Origin: Halorubrum xinjiangense
GTDB lineage: Archaea > Halobacteriota > Halobacteria > Halobacteriales > Haloferacaceae
Reading direction: 5' to 3'
Assembly: GCF_900102375.1 (NCBI RefSeq)
Contig: NZ_FNBO01000008.1
Span: forward strand, 62,001 to 126,000
Length of the DNA stretch: 64,000 nt
Under the pieces are notes generated by a model. That model was not told the DNA's origin, did not search any database, and worked only from the letters and a program-made list of their open reading frames with translations. A program made the position numbers and the translations under genes. Within the stretch, counting starts at the first letter, position 1. The number at the start of each line of letters is the position of its first letter. This document shows positions 48,436 through 56,613 of this stretch, piece by piece.

Positions 48436-49095
48436 TCAGTCGCCGAACCGCTCGCCGACACGCTTCGCGGTCGGGAGCCGCCAGCCGCGAGCGACCGCGA
48501 CGAGCCGGAGACCGACCGTCACCGCCGCGCACGTCGCGGCCGCGACGCCCGAGGGCCCGCCGAGCGCGCCCACCAGCCAGTAGGCGACGCCGCCCAGCAC
48601 GGCGCAGCTGGCGTAGAAGTCCTCGAAGAGTATGAACGGCGCGCGGTCGAGGAGGACGTCGGCGAGCGCGCCGCCGCCAACGGCGTTGATCGTCGCGACG
48701 GCCACCACGCCAAACGCGGACACCCCCGCGTTCGTCGCGACGATGGCGCCGGTGGTGGCGAACGCGGCGAGACCGACGGCGTCGGCGACGAGCGTCACCG
48801 GGTGTTCGTCGGGGGAGGCGAGCCACGCGCTCAGCCCGACCGCGAGCGCGACGCCGAGCAGTCCGAGGAGGATCTCGACCGGCGAGCGCAGCGCGAGCGG
48901 GACGCGCGCGACGAGGAGGTCGCGGGTGACGCCGCCGGCGAACGCCATGGCCAGCCCGACGACGGCGACGCCGAAGAGGTCGAACTCCTCGCGGACCGCC
49001 TTGCTCGCGCCGACGAGGGCGAACGCGACGAGCCCCACCGTGTTCATGACGGCGAACGGGTCGCCGAAGAGGACCGCCGGAACGCCTCCCGTCAC
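48436..49095 (-). CDS. TRIC family cation channel protein (UPF0126)
   Basis: 219-residue membrane protein made of two homologous three-helix units plus one helix, the TRIC/UPF0126 fold. Motifs: MNTVGLVAFALVGASKAVREEFDLFGVAVVGLAMAFAGGVTRDLL in the first unit and ADAVGLAAFATTGAIVATNAGVSAFGVVAVATINAVGGGALADVLL in the second, with the conserved Gly kinks. Prokaryotic TRIC proteins form K+-permeable trimers. The start is the GTG at 49095 that overlaps the DUF2797 stop (GTGA), so they are coupled. Confidence 0.9.
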   Translation of the reverse strand: MTGGVPAVLFGDPFAVMNTVGLVAFALVGASKAVREEFDLFGVAVVGLAMAFAGGVTRDLLVARVPLALRSPVEILLGLLGVALAVGLSAWLASPDEHPVTLVADAVGLAAFATTGAIVATNAGVSAFGVVAVATINAVGGGALADVLLDRAPFILFEDFYASCAVLGGVAYWLVGALGGPSGVAAATCAAVTVGLRLVAVARGWRLPTAKRVGERFGD

Positions 49096-49967
49096 CCGCC
49101 GAACGCCCCGAGGCTCGACTGGAGCTCCCGTTCCGGCACCGCGTCGGTTAGCTCGTAGCCGACGAGGTCGCGCGCGTCGACCGCGTACGTCGAGCCCCCG
49201 CGGTCGAGGACCAGCACCCGACCCTTCCAGCCGCGGACGGTCCCCGCGGCCATCGTCTCGGCGACGGGGCGCTCGTCGAGGTCGAGCCCGTAGTCGAACG
49301 CGAACCGCTCGATCGGGTCGAACCGGTCGAGGAGCGCCCCCCACGCGGCCTCGTCGACCGCGCGCCCGAACCCGTCGAGCTTCGTCGGGACGCGGACGCG
49401 GTCGACGAGGTCGTCGCCGGCGGCCAGTTCTGCCTCCACCTCGCGGGCGATGCGACCGTTCGGAAAGGTTCGGATATGCGCCGCGCGGTCGGCGCCCTGC
49501 TCGCGGAGGCGGGTCCCGAGCCGCCACTCCTTCGTGACGCCGACCTTCAGCACGTCGGGCGCGAACGCGGCGAGGTACATCGCGTGCGTCTCGTGGCAGT
49601 CCATCTCGTCTTTCAGGCACGTCCCGGTACACCGGGCGCACACCCAGACGCGCGAGTGGTCGTCGCAGTACGGCGCGGTGGGGGCGTCGCAGGCGACGTG
49701 GTCGCCCTCGTGGACCGTCCCCGCGCAGCGGCGCTCGCCGAGCCCGAAGGCGAGCTCGGTGCCCGGGCTCGCGTCCACGAAGTCGACGGCCCCACCGCTC
49801 GCGACGTAGAGCCCGCCGCCGATCGGTCCGTCCGCCTCGGCGATCGGACCCCGCTCGGAGTCGCCGTCCGCGTCCGGCGAGTCGCTCGCGACGTCCGTCT
49901 CGTAGCCGACGACCTGCACGCGAGCCGATAGGCGAAGCCGACGCTTATAGGCGTCGTCGTCGGTCAC
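49092..49967 (-). CDS. DUF2797 domain protein
   Basis: 291-residue protein that I assign to DUF2797 by HAMYLAAFAPDVLKVGVTKEWRLGTRLREQGADRAAHIRTFPNGRIAREVE. A Cys/His-rich part precedes it (CAGTVHEGDHVACDAPTAPYC, then VCARCTGTCLKDEMDCHETH), which could bind one or two zinc ions. The KVGVTKEWRLGTRLREQGA segment resembles a GIY-YIG-like core by eye; that is an inference. The N-terminal insert (DVASDSPDADGDSERGP) is acidic. Coupled with the TRIC gene. Function unknown. Confidence 0.85.
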   Translation of the reverse strand: MTDDDAYKRRLRLSARVQVVGYETDVASDSPDADGDSERGPIAEADGPIGGGLYVASGGAVDFVDASPGTELAFGLGERRCAGTVHEGDHVACDAPTAPYCDDHSRVWVCARCTGTCLKDEMDCHETHAMYLAAFAPDVLKVGVTKEWRLGTRLREQGADRAAHIRTFPNGRIAREVEAELAAGDDLVDRVRVPTKLDGFGRAVDEAAWGALLDRFDPIERFAFDYGLDLDERPVAETMAAGTVRGWKGRVLVLDRGGSTYAVDARDLVGYELTDAVPERELQSSLGAFGG

Positions 49968-50038
49968 GTCCGCGGGCTTCCGAGAGACCGGAGCGCGCCC
50001 GCCGAGGAGTTTTCCCCTCGCGCGTCGCAGACGCCGCC

Positions 50039-50404
50039 ATGCTCGACGCAGCGCTCGCGGCGACCGAGACGGACGGCCGAGTGGCGCTCTCGCTGCGGAT
50101 CGAAAACGCGGGCGCGGAGTCGGTGACGCTCGACTTCCGGACCGGTCAGCGCGCGGAGTTCACCGCGTACCCGGCGGCCGAGGAAGCGCACGCTTCCGAC
50201 GGGAGAGAGGCCGACCCGGTCTGGCGATACGGCGCGGGGCAGATGTTCACGCAGGCGCTCGGCAGCGAGACGATCGCGCCCGGCGAGGCGGTCGGCTACG
50301 AGGCGACGTGGCGGGGCCCTCCGTCCGGGAGCTATCGGGTCGTCGGCGAGGTCACCGCGACGAACCGCGGCGCGCGCGCCGAGGCGGTCGTCGACGTGGG
50401 GTGA
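50039..50404 (+). CDS. BsuPI-domain protein (intracellular proteinase inhibitor-like)
   Basis: 121-residue beta-sandwich protein resembling the BsuPI inhibitor of Bacillus intracellular protease: LSLRIENAGAESVTLDFRTGQRAEFTAYPA, then VWRYGAGQMFTQALGSETIAPGEAVGYEATWRG and YRVVGEVTATNRG. No signal peptide, so it acts inside the cell. The domain is widespread and its role outside Bacillus is unproven. The gene lies between DUF2797 (divergent) and a small membrane protein. Confidence 0.85.
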   Translation: MLDAALAATETDGRVALSLRIENAGAESVTLDFRTGQRAEFTAYPAAEEAHASDGREADPVWRYGAGQMFTQALGSETIAPGEAVGYEATWRGPPSGSYRVVGEVTATNRGARAEAVVDVG

Positions 50405-50476
50405 GGCCCACGCCGGCCCGAGCCGAGCGCTCGCCCGACCGGGATTTATAAGTAAAACCGGCGTCGGCTCACGGAC

Positions 50477-50926
50477 ATGCGCACCGCAGCCCTCCCCCCG
50501 GTCGTCGCCGCGGTCGTCGCGCTCGCGGTCAGCGGCATCAGGCGGCTCTCGCCGATCCTCCTCCAGTCGTCGGTCTCGCTCCCGTCGGCCGAGACGCTCT
50601 CAGTGTACCTCGTAAGCGGCCGGTTCACGGCGTTCCTGCTGATCTACGGCCTACTGTTCGGCGTCGCGCTCCTCGCGGGACTGCGCGACGCGGACGCCTC
50701 CGCGACGTCGACCGCGCTGGCGACGGGCGCGAGCGCGACCGTCGCCTTCCTCGCCGGCTCGGTCGCCGTCCTCTGGTACCTCGGTCCAGACCGCGGGCCG
50801 ATCGTCGCCGCCGTCTTCGCGCTCGGCGCGAGCCTCGGCGTCGGGGTCCAGTTCGCGGTCGTCGCGTACGCAGGGGTCGCGCTCGGCGAGGCTCGCCGTG
50901 AGGGGCCGCGCCGGACCGCCCCCTGA
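50477..50926 (+). CDS. Hypothetical membrane protein, 149 aa
   Basis: Four hydrophobic segments: PPVVAAVVALAVSGI, FTAFLLIYGLLFGVALLAGL, TVAFLAGSVAVLWYLG and GPIVAAVFALGASLGVGVQFAVVAYAGVAL. Short polar loops and a basic tail (GEARREGPRRTAP). No family recognised. TTTATAAGTAAA at 50445-50456 is a strong TATA-like box about 25 bases before the ATG at 50477. Convergent with menD, four bases apart. Confidence 0.8.
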   Translation: MRTAALPPVVAAVVALAVSGIRRLSPILLQSSVSLPSAETLSVYLVSGRFTAFLLIYGLLFGVALLAGLRDADASATSTALATGASATVAFLAGSVAVLWYLGPDRGPIVAAVFALGASLGVGVQFAVVAYAGVALGEARREGPRRTAP

Positions 50927-50930
50927 CCGC

Positions 50931-52823
50931 TTACTCGTCTCCTGCGTTGCCGCGGACCGCGCGCTCGACGGCGGCCGCCAGTCGCTCGCGCGTGCGGTGG
51001 CTGGCCTCGGCGTCGGTCGCGACCTCGATCAGGTGCGACCCCGGGGCCTCGTGCGCCCGCGAAACGGCCTCGCCGACCTCGTCCGCGACCGCTTCCGCGC
51101 GCTCGGCCGGCGTCTCGCCGCGGTCGGCGAGCGCGTCGGGCCGCGCGTCGATCCGCGCGTACTCGAGGCCGTGGAGCTCGGCGAGGGGTTCGAACTCCAT
51201 CCCGTGCGGCGTCTTGAACGACTCGGAGAACGGCGGCTCGAACGACTCGATCGGAAGCTTGTGGAAGATCCCGCCGCCGTCGTTGTTGATCGCGACGACC
51301 GTGACGTCGACGTCGCAGCGCTCGACCGCGAGCAGCCCGTTCGAGTCGTGGTATAAAGCGAGGTCGCCGACGACGAGCGTGAGGTCGTCCGTCGTCCCGG
51401 AGCCCGCGCCGAGCGCGCTGGAGACGATCCCGTCGATGCCGGAGACGCCGCGGTTGCCGAGCGCGGTGACGTTCGCCGTCGTCGGCCCGACGAACCGGTC
51501 GAGGTCGCGGACGGGCATCGAGTTAGAGACGAAAAGCGTCGCCGGGTCGGGGAGCGCGTCCGCGACCGCGCGGAGGGCGTCGCCCTCGTGGAAGCCGCGT
51601 TCGCTCCCCGCTCCGTTCGGGACGTCGTCGCCTTCTCTCGTGTGAACCGCCTCGGCGACCCGGTCCGCCTCCTCCCACTGCGCGCGCCAGTCCGGATCGC
51701 CGCTCCCGCCCCGGGCGAGCCGCGAGAGGCGGGCGCAGAGCCGGCTCGGCTCGGCGACGACGAGGTCGGTCGCGGCGAACTCCGCCTCGCGCCAGCCCCC
51801 GGCGGGGTCGACCTGATACTGGTCGGCGCCGGTCCCGGCGAGGTACTTCCGGAGCCGCTTCGAGGTCGGCGAGGCGCCGAGCCGGAGGACGAGGTCCGGG
51901 TCGGCCCAGCCGTCTGGCCCGTCTGCTTCGCCGGCTTCCGTCCCGCCGCCCGCGAGGTCGGCCGAGAGGTACGCATCGTAGCCCCCGATCACGGGCGCGA
52001 CGCGCGTGTGTCCGCCGTACCGGAGTCCCGAAAGCGGGTCGGCCAGCACGGGGAACCCGCTTGCGTGCGCGAGCGCCGTGACGGCCTCCGGGTCGATCCC
52101 CGGCGGGTCGGCGGGGCCGGCGACGATCAGCCCGCGGTCCGCGTCGCTCAGCTTGTCGGCGAGCGCGCGCAGCTCGTCGTCGCCCGGTTCGGGCGCGCCG
52201 CCCGTCACGTCGACGTAGGGACCGTCGCGCCCGCGCTCGGCCGCCTCGGGCAGGTCCTCGGGCACGTCTCCCGGGACCGGCGTCGGCTCCAACGGCTTTT
52301 TAAACGGCACGTTGAGGTGGACCGGTCCCTTGTCGGCGCCCTCGGCGGTCGAGACGGCGCGAGCGACGGTGGTCCGCAGCGAGCGCAGCGCCCGATCGTT
52401 CGCGGCGGGCTCCGGGAGATCCTTATAAAAGCGCACGGCGTCGCCGTACAGCTTCTCTTGGTCCGTGGTCTGGTTCGCGCCCGAGTCTCGCAGCTCCGGC
52501 GGCCGGTCGGCGGTGAGCGCGAGCAGCGGGACGCGGGCCTCGCTCGCCTCCATCACGGCGGGATGGTAGTTGGCGGCGGCGGTGCCGGAGGTGCAGATCA
52601 GCGGCGTCACGCGGCCGGTCCGACGGGCCCGGCCGAGCGCGAAGTACGCGGCGGCGCGCTCGTCGAGCTGCGAGAACACGCGGAGCTCCTCGTGGCCCGC
52701 GGCGGCGACGGTCAGCGGCGTCGAGCGGCTGCCCGGCGAGGCGACGACGGCGTCGACGCCCGCGGCGACGAGCTCGTCGACGAGCGCGTTCGCCCACAGG
52801 ACGTTCCGGTTCGGCGCGGTCAT
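50931..52823 (-). CDS. menD: MenD, SEPHCHC synthase of menaquinone synthesis
   Basis: 630-residue thiamine-diphosphate enzyme that joins isochorismate and 2-oxoglutarate. N-terminal pyrimidine-binding domain: DAVVASPGSRSTPLTVAA, then FSQLDERAAAYFALGRARRTGRVTPLICTSGTAAANYHPAV. The ThDP/Mg loop lies in the C-terminal domain (LTLVVGDLALYHDSNGLL...VVAINNDGGGIFHKLPI). Linker residues ~280-300 are acidic and Gly-rich. Haloarchaea use menaquinone, so the gene fits. Other men genes are not adjacent here. GTATTTACG on the minus strand about 25 bases upstream of the ATG is the likely TATA box. Confidence 0.95.
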   Translation of the reverse strand: MTAPNRNVLWANALVDELVAAGVDAVVASPGSRSTPLTVAAAGHEELRVFSQLDERAAAYFALGRARRTGRVTPLICTSGTAAANYHPAVMEASEARVPLLALTADRPPELRDSGANQTTDQEKLYGDAVRFYKDLPEPAANDRALRSLRTTVARAVSTAEGADKGPVHLNVPFKKPLEPTPVPGDVPEDLPEAAERGRDGPYVDVTGGAPEPGDDELRALADKLSDADRGLIVAGPADPPGIDPEAVTALAHASGFPVLADPLSGLRYGGHTRVAPVIGGYDAYLSADLAGGGTEAGEADGPDGWADPDLVLRLGASPTSKRLRKYLAGTGADQYQVDPAGGWREAEFAATDLVVAEPSRLCARLSRLARGGSGDPDWRAQWEEADRVAEAVHTREGDDVPNGAGSERGFHEGDALRAVADALPDPATLFVSNSMPVRDLDRFVGPTTANVTALGNRGVSGIDGIVSSALGAGSGTTDDLTLVVGDLALYHDSNGLLAVERCDVDVTVVAINNDGGGIFHKLPIESFEPPFSESFKTPHGMEFEPLAELHGLEYARIDARPDALADRGETPAERAEAVADEVGEAVSRAHEAPGSHLIEVATDAEASHRTRERLAAAVERAVRGNAGDE

Positions 52824-52940
52824 TGCCGTCGCTTCGGGCCCCGACGTAAATACTCCGGCGAGTTCGGTCGGCGGGCGGTAGGGTGGCGGGCGGTGGGGTG
52901 GCGGGGCGGTGCCCGCCCCCGGGAGGCGTCAAGGTTGGTG

Positions 52941-53333
52941 TCACTCCGACGCCGACTCCGACTCGCGTCCGGTCACCCTCCGGATACAGGAGGACCCGAA
53001 CGGGCCGAGTTCCCCGGCGTCCAGCCGGATGAAGTGGCCCGTCGAAATCGACGTGCCGCAGCGCCGGCACTCGAACTCGCCCTCGCGGGCGACGACCTGG
53101 CTCTCGTACTCGACGTGGGTCCCGTTGCGGCGGACGCGGAGCCGCGCGCCCTCGCGGTCGATGACCCCGCGCTTCTCGGCGGCGTCGAGGATGTCGCGAG
53201 TGAGCGCCGGGCTCGTCGTGATCGTCTCGATCCGGTCGACCGCGGCGGCGAGGTCGAGCTCCTCGCGTTCGAGGTGGGCGAGCAGCTCGACGCCGAGCTC
53301 CAGCTTCTCGTCGCGGGTCGACGGCTCCGTCAC
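52941..53333 (-). CDS. Haloarchaeal hypothetical protein with a C-terminal zinc-ribbon-like motif (DUF5830-like)
   Basis: 130-residue protein. The N-terminal two thirds is helical (LELGVELLAHLEREELDLAAAVDRIETITTSPALTRDILDAAEKRGVI), consistent with a small winged-helix-type domain. The C-terminal part has CRRCGTSISTGHFIRL, then FGSSCIRRVTG, giving three Cys and a His. I recall this pattern as the haloarchaeal DUF5830 family, but cannot check it. TTAAG on the minus strand about 27 bases before the ATG at 53333 suggests leaderless expression. Confidence 0.7.
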   Translation of the reverse strand: MTEPSTRDEKLELGVELLAHLEREELDLAAAVDRIETITTSPALTRDILDAAEKRGVIDREGARLRVRRNGTHVEYESQVVAREGEFECRRCGTSISTGHFIRLDAGELGPFGSSCIRRVTGRESESASE

Positions 53334-53466
53334 GGCCGGCGAGACGGCGCGATCCCTCTTAAGTCGGCTGGATGGAGGTCAGGCTCCGGCCGGCCCCGAC
53401 CGGTAGAGCGCGAATTGGCGCCCCGCGGACCGGCAGATTCACGTCTGTCGGCCGACATCCGATTCT

Positions 53467-53832
53467 GTGTCTCGAGCCCGCGACCGGTCCCGTCGCCGCC
53501 CCGCCTACCGCCGCCGGCCGAACGAGTTCTACTGGCTGTGGATCGCGGCGACGGCGACGTACGGCGTCGGCGACATTGTCTCCACTATCGCCTTCCTCCG
53601 GTACGTCCCGACGATCGAGGAGGCGAACCCGGTCGTGCGGTTCGCCCTGGAGTCGTTCGGCCTCTCGGGGCTCGTCGCACTGAAGATCGCCGTCTACCTC
53701 GTCATGCTCTGGATCAGCGTCGAGGGCGCGCGCGAGGGCGACGGCCTGCTGTACTACTTCCCGCCGGTGCTGCTTACGGCGACCGGGACGTACCTCACCG
53801 CGAGCAACCTGCGGCTGTTGTGGATCGCCTGA
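53467..53832 (+). CDS. Hypothetical membrane protein, 121 aa
   Basis: Starts at a GTG with an Arg-rich cytoplasmic end (SRARDRSRRRPAYRRRP). Three hydrophobic segments follow: EFYWLWIAATATYGVGDIVSTIAFL, ALESFGLSGLVALKIAVYLVMLWISV and GLLYYFPPVLLTATGTYLTASN. The GVGDIVSTIAFL...EANPVVRFA pattern looks like the haloarchaeal DUF5658-type membrane proteins, an uncertain match. No motif tells its function. Confidence 0.7.
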   Translation: MSRARDRSRRRPAYRRRPNEFYWLWIAATATYGVGDIVSTIAFLRYVPTIEEANPVVRFALESFGLSGLVALKIAVYLVMLWISVEGAREGDGLLYYFPPVLLTATGTYLTASNLRLLWIA

Positions 53833-53903
53833 AACCCCGCAGACGCGGGCCGGCGATCACCCCCACCGACACCGACTTTCCCGCGCGGCGCCTCTCTGCC
53901 CGC

Positions 53904-54077
53904 ATGCTCTCTGCCACTCCCGGCCTCCACCACGTCACGGGGATCGTCGGCGACCCCGCGGCCGGCGCCGAGTTCTACGGCGGGACGCTCGGGCTCCGCC
54001 TGCTCCGCCGGACGGTGAAGGACCGCCCACAACTTCGGAGGATGGAATTGATGCGTGGTTCGACAGAAGTTCCCTGA
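53904..54077 (+). pseudogene. N-terminal fragment of a ring-cleaving dioxygenase (VOC), cut by an island
   Basis: The frame starts MLSATPGLHHVTGIVGDPAAGAEFYGGTLGLRLLRRTV, the normal start of the ~320-residue haloarchaeal ring-cleaving dioxygenase family (PcpA/MhqO-like). After about residue 39 (near 54020) the homology ends and a foreign reading of 18 residues runs to a stop at 54077. The matching C-terminus lies at 57262-57401. The middle 200-plus residues are gone, so the product would be inactive. Confidence 0.85.
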
Positions 54078-54260
54078 CGGATCTCAACCGGGCGGAGAAC
54101 ATTTGCCAGAAAATCACTCCGAGTTCCTACAAGTAGGATGCGAATAGTGTTTGTGTGCCACAGTTGTTAACACGCATTTTCGACCCAAAAGCAGGACATT
54201 CGCCACGAGAGAGCAATTCATATTACAGACGAGAAGTATTCTATCTCCGGGACGGGAGTA

Positions 54261-54277
54261 TCGCCGTTCACGGCGAG
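54261..54277. terminator. Hairpin downstream of the GT2 gene
   Basis: TCGCCGT and ACGGCGA form a 7-bp stem closed by TC, just past the end of the minus-strand GT2 gene. It shares GCCGTTCACGRCG with the IS200/605-like hairpin at 16271, so it may be an element end rather than a terminator. Confidence 0.35.
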
Positions 54278-54284
54278 AAGGAGA

Positions 54285-55193
54285 TTATGTGATGATCTCG
54301 ACCTTGAATTTGCTCCGCCATCGGTAGCGTCGGCCGCCCCAGACGAACGTGTTCCGCGAGAGTGCGTATATCATCAGCGGCACTTGGAGGATGATAGCGG
54401 GATACGATAGTAGAGCGGTCCAGCGGTAAATTCCGAAGTACGCGTACAAACCTGCGGCCAAGAGGGTCACACAGACTCCCGCATAAACCGGAGAAAGGAG
54501 ACAAAACAGTGCGAGTAGCGACGTGATGAGCCCCATCACGATGGTATCTCGGGGATTGTGTTGGTGGATGATCTGTGTGAATCGGACATGCCGTTCCAAC
54601 GTCTCACGGATTGTTCCACCGATCTCAACCTGCCGGATCCGCTTGAGTGTCGTTGTGTCCAGATACTCCGAGAGTAATTGGTCGTCACTCACGGTCCGTT
54701 GGAGATTCCGGAGAAATGACTCCCAGTCTAGGTCGTCGCGTTCAAACATAACGGCACCACCCCACGGCTTATTATTTGCGTACGTCCCGAGTGTCCCGCC
54801 AATGGCGTAAATCGGCTCAAGTAGCGTTGAGAGTACGTCGCTCCCGACGAAAAAGTAGAGTTCTGAGACAGGTCCCTTCTCGTCGTATGCCTCGTGGAAT
54901 GCTGCCAGCCAGTCAGAGGGATGGTGGAAGTCGTCGTCAGTCCAGACGATGCGGTCGTGGGTTGCTTTGTCCATTCCCGTGGCGAGCGCATTCGCTTTAC
55001 CTGAACAGCCCGTAGGTTCACCGGCTACGACGACCTGTACATTCTGTACCCCCTCGCCGTAGTCGGCAACTGGATCGGACTCGTCGTCGCAGATAATGAG
55101 TAGTTCGTCGGACGGGTCAAGTTGTGTGGCGATCTCCTCGATAACCGGGGAGTGTGTTGTCGTCGGGAGGAGAATGGTTGTTGGTGGGGTCAT
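54285..55193 (-). CDS. Membrane-bound family 2 glycosyltransferase
   Basis: 302-residue GT2 enzyme. GT-A core: TILLPTTTHSPVIEEIATQL, DELLIICDDESDP, CSGKANALATGMD, IVWTDDDFHHPSDWL (DxD-like) and the later SDDQLLSEYL. Two to three C-terminal helices (VMGLITSLLALFCLLSPVYAGVCV, LLSYPAIILQVPLMIYALSRN) anchor it in the membrane. It resembles ceramide-glucosyltransferase/HpnI-like members that glycosylate a lipid. It is 14 bases downstream of the P450 stop-to-start junction on the same strand, so the two probably form an operon and may modify the same lipid or terpenoid. Confidence 0.88.
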   Translation of the reverse strand: MTPPTTILLPTTTHSPVIEEIATQLDPSDELLIICDDESDPVADYGEGVQNVQVVVAGEPTGCSGKANALATGMDKATHDRIVWTDDDFHHPSDWLAAFHEAYDEKGPVSELYFFVGSDVLSTLLEPIYAIGGTLGTYANNKPWGGAVMFERDDLDWESFLRNLQRTVSDDQLLSEYLDTTTLKRIRQVEIGGTIRETLERHVRFTQIIHQHNPRDTIVMGLITSLLALFCLLSPVYAGVCVTLLAAGLYAYFGIYRWTALLSYPAIILQVPLMIYALSRNTFVWGGRRYRWRSKFKVEIIT

Positions 55194-55207
55194 AGTCGGT
55201 TTATTTA

Positions 55208-56530
55208 CTAATTGTGAACCCGAAGTCGCGCTTTGACTGGATGATTCGGGGCTAAGGTCGTTGATACTGCGAAATCCAAGTCTTTAGTGACGGGGTCGAA
55301 TCGGTACTGCTGTAGCAGTCGTGCGAGTACTAGTCGGGCTTCGAGTAGCGCAAACCGCCGCCCGATACACATCCGAGGACCACCACCGAACGAAAAATAC
55401 GCGTATTCTGGCGGGTCGATTTCTTTCCAGCGTGTCGGACGATACGCGGTTGGGTCACTAAACAAGTCAGGCCTGCGGTGCGTCGCCCACTGCGAACAGA
55501 CCACGAGTGCATCTGCAGGGACGTGGTATCCCTCGACGACGTCGTCTTCGGTTGCCTCTCGCATGATCAGGTGAATTGGAGGATACAACCGCATTGCCTC
55601 TCGAATAGCGCGATCAGTGCGAGGCAAGGGTTGCCCGATCGTAGGTTTGCCATCCAGCGTAGTAACCTCGTCCACGACAGCCGCTTGTTCCTCTGGATGG
55701 GTAGCCAGACAGTACAGTGTGTAGGTGAGTGCGAGTGCCGTCGTCTCGTGACCAGCCAGGAGAAACGTGACGAGGTGGTCACGGATTTCGTCGTCATCCA
55801 TATCGGCCGAGCGTAACGCCGAGAGCAGATCGCTTTCCTCAGACGGTGCCGATCGACGCTCGGCGAGGAGGTCGTCAACGAACTTATTGAGTCGTTTGAC
55901 CGCGTGACGGTATTGTATATTTCGTGGGAGCGGGACCCAGTCTGGAACGTGGAAGGGTACCCTACTGTCTGGACTAAAGCGATTTGTCACGGCACGGGCC
56001 GCCGCACGGACGGCCGTTGCGTCCTCGAAGTCGGTATCGAAGAGGACCTCACCGAGAATTGAGAGGGTGATTTCGGACGTTACGTTCACGAGATCGATCG
56101 TCTCACTGGGCTTCCAATCCGTGATGTAGCTGTCTGTGCGTTCGATCATTGACGCTGTATAGTCGGCAATTTGACTGGGATCGAACGCTGGTTGAATAGC
56201 CCTTCGGGCAGACTCCCAGTCAGTACCTTCACTCAGTAGCAACCCATCGCCGAGAAGCCCCTCTAGTTCGCGTCGTTGGAAATTGCCCTTTCGGTAATTC
56301 GAAGTATTGTCTGCGAGCACGTGACGTATTGCTGCCGGTTCGGCGAGCAAGACGCCCTCTTGACGCGGAATACGAAAGGACACGATCGGGCCGTACTCGG
56401 CGACTGTCTGCTCGACGAACCCGAGTGGGTCTCGGGCGTAGGGTAGTGTGTGGCCGAGAATGGGTGGTGCGGGTGGTTCTGGTGGTCTGGGATTATCGGT
56501 GGGTGATAGGCGACCTTGTGAACCGCTCAT
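55208..56530 (-). CDS. Cytochrome P450
   Basis: 440-residue P450, complete. I-helix oxygen-binding motif LAGHETTALAL, K-helix ExxR in AIREAMRLYPP, PERF-like YRPTRWKE, and heme-binding FSFGGGPRMCIGRRFALLEAR with axial C388. It has a Pro-rich N-terminus but no membrane anchor. It hydroxylates a lipophilic substrate with electrons from ferredoxin. Regulator-P450-glycosyltransferase context suggests carotenoid, retinal or other terpenoid decoration, an inference. Codon use is plainly less GC-rich than in the surrounding genes, a sign of transfer. Confidence 0.95.
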   Translation of the reverse strand: MSGSQGRLSPTDNPRPPEPPAPPILGHTLPYARDPLGFVEQTVAEYGPIVSFRIPRQEGVLLAEPAAIRHVLADNTSNYRKGNFQRRELEGLLGDGLLLSEGTDWESARRAIQPAFDPSQIADYTASMIERTDSYITDWKPSETIDLVNVTSEITLSILGEVLFDTDFEDATAVRAAARAVTNRFSPDSRVPFHVPDWVPLPRNIQYRHAVKRLNKFVDDLLAERRSAPSEESDLLSALRSADMDDDEIRDHLVTFLLAGHETTALALTYTLYCLATHPEEQAAVVDEVTTLDGKPTIGQPLPRTDRAIREAMRLYPPIHLIMREATEDDVVEGYHVPADALVVCSQWATHRRPDLFSDPTAYRPTRWKEIDPPEYAYFSFGGGPRMCIGRRFALLEARLVLARLLQQYRFDPVTKDLDFAVSTTLAPNHPVKARLRVHN

Positions 56531-56613
56531 ACCTACAGTAAGAACGTCATCGGCACCGAGATTTTTCCCACGTATAGATGGTTATTTAAATAAAACGAGG
56601 CGGAGCTAGGAGT

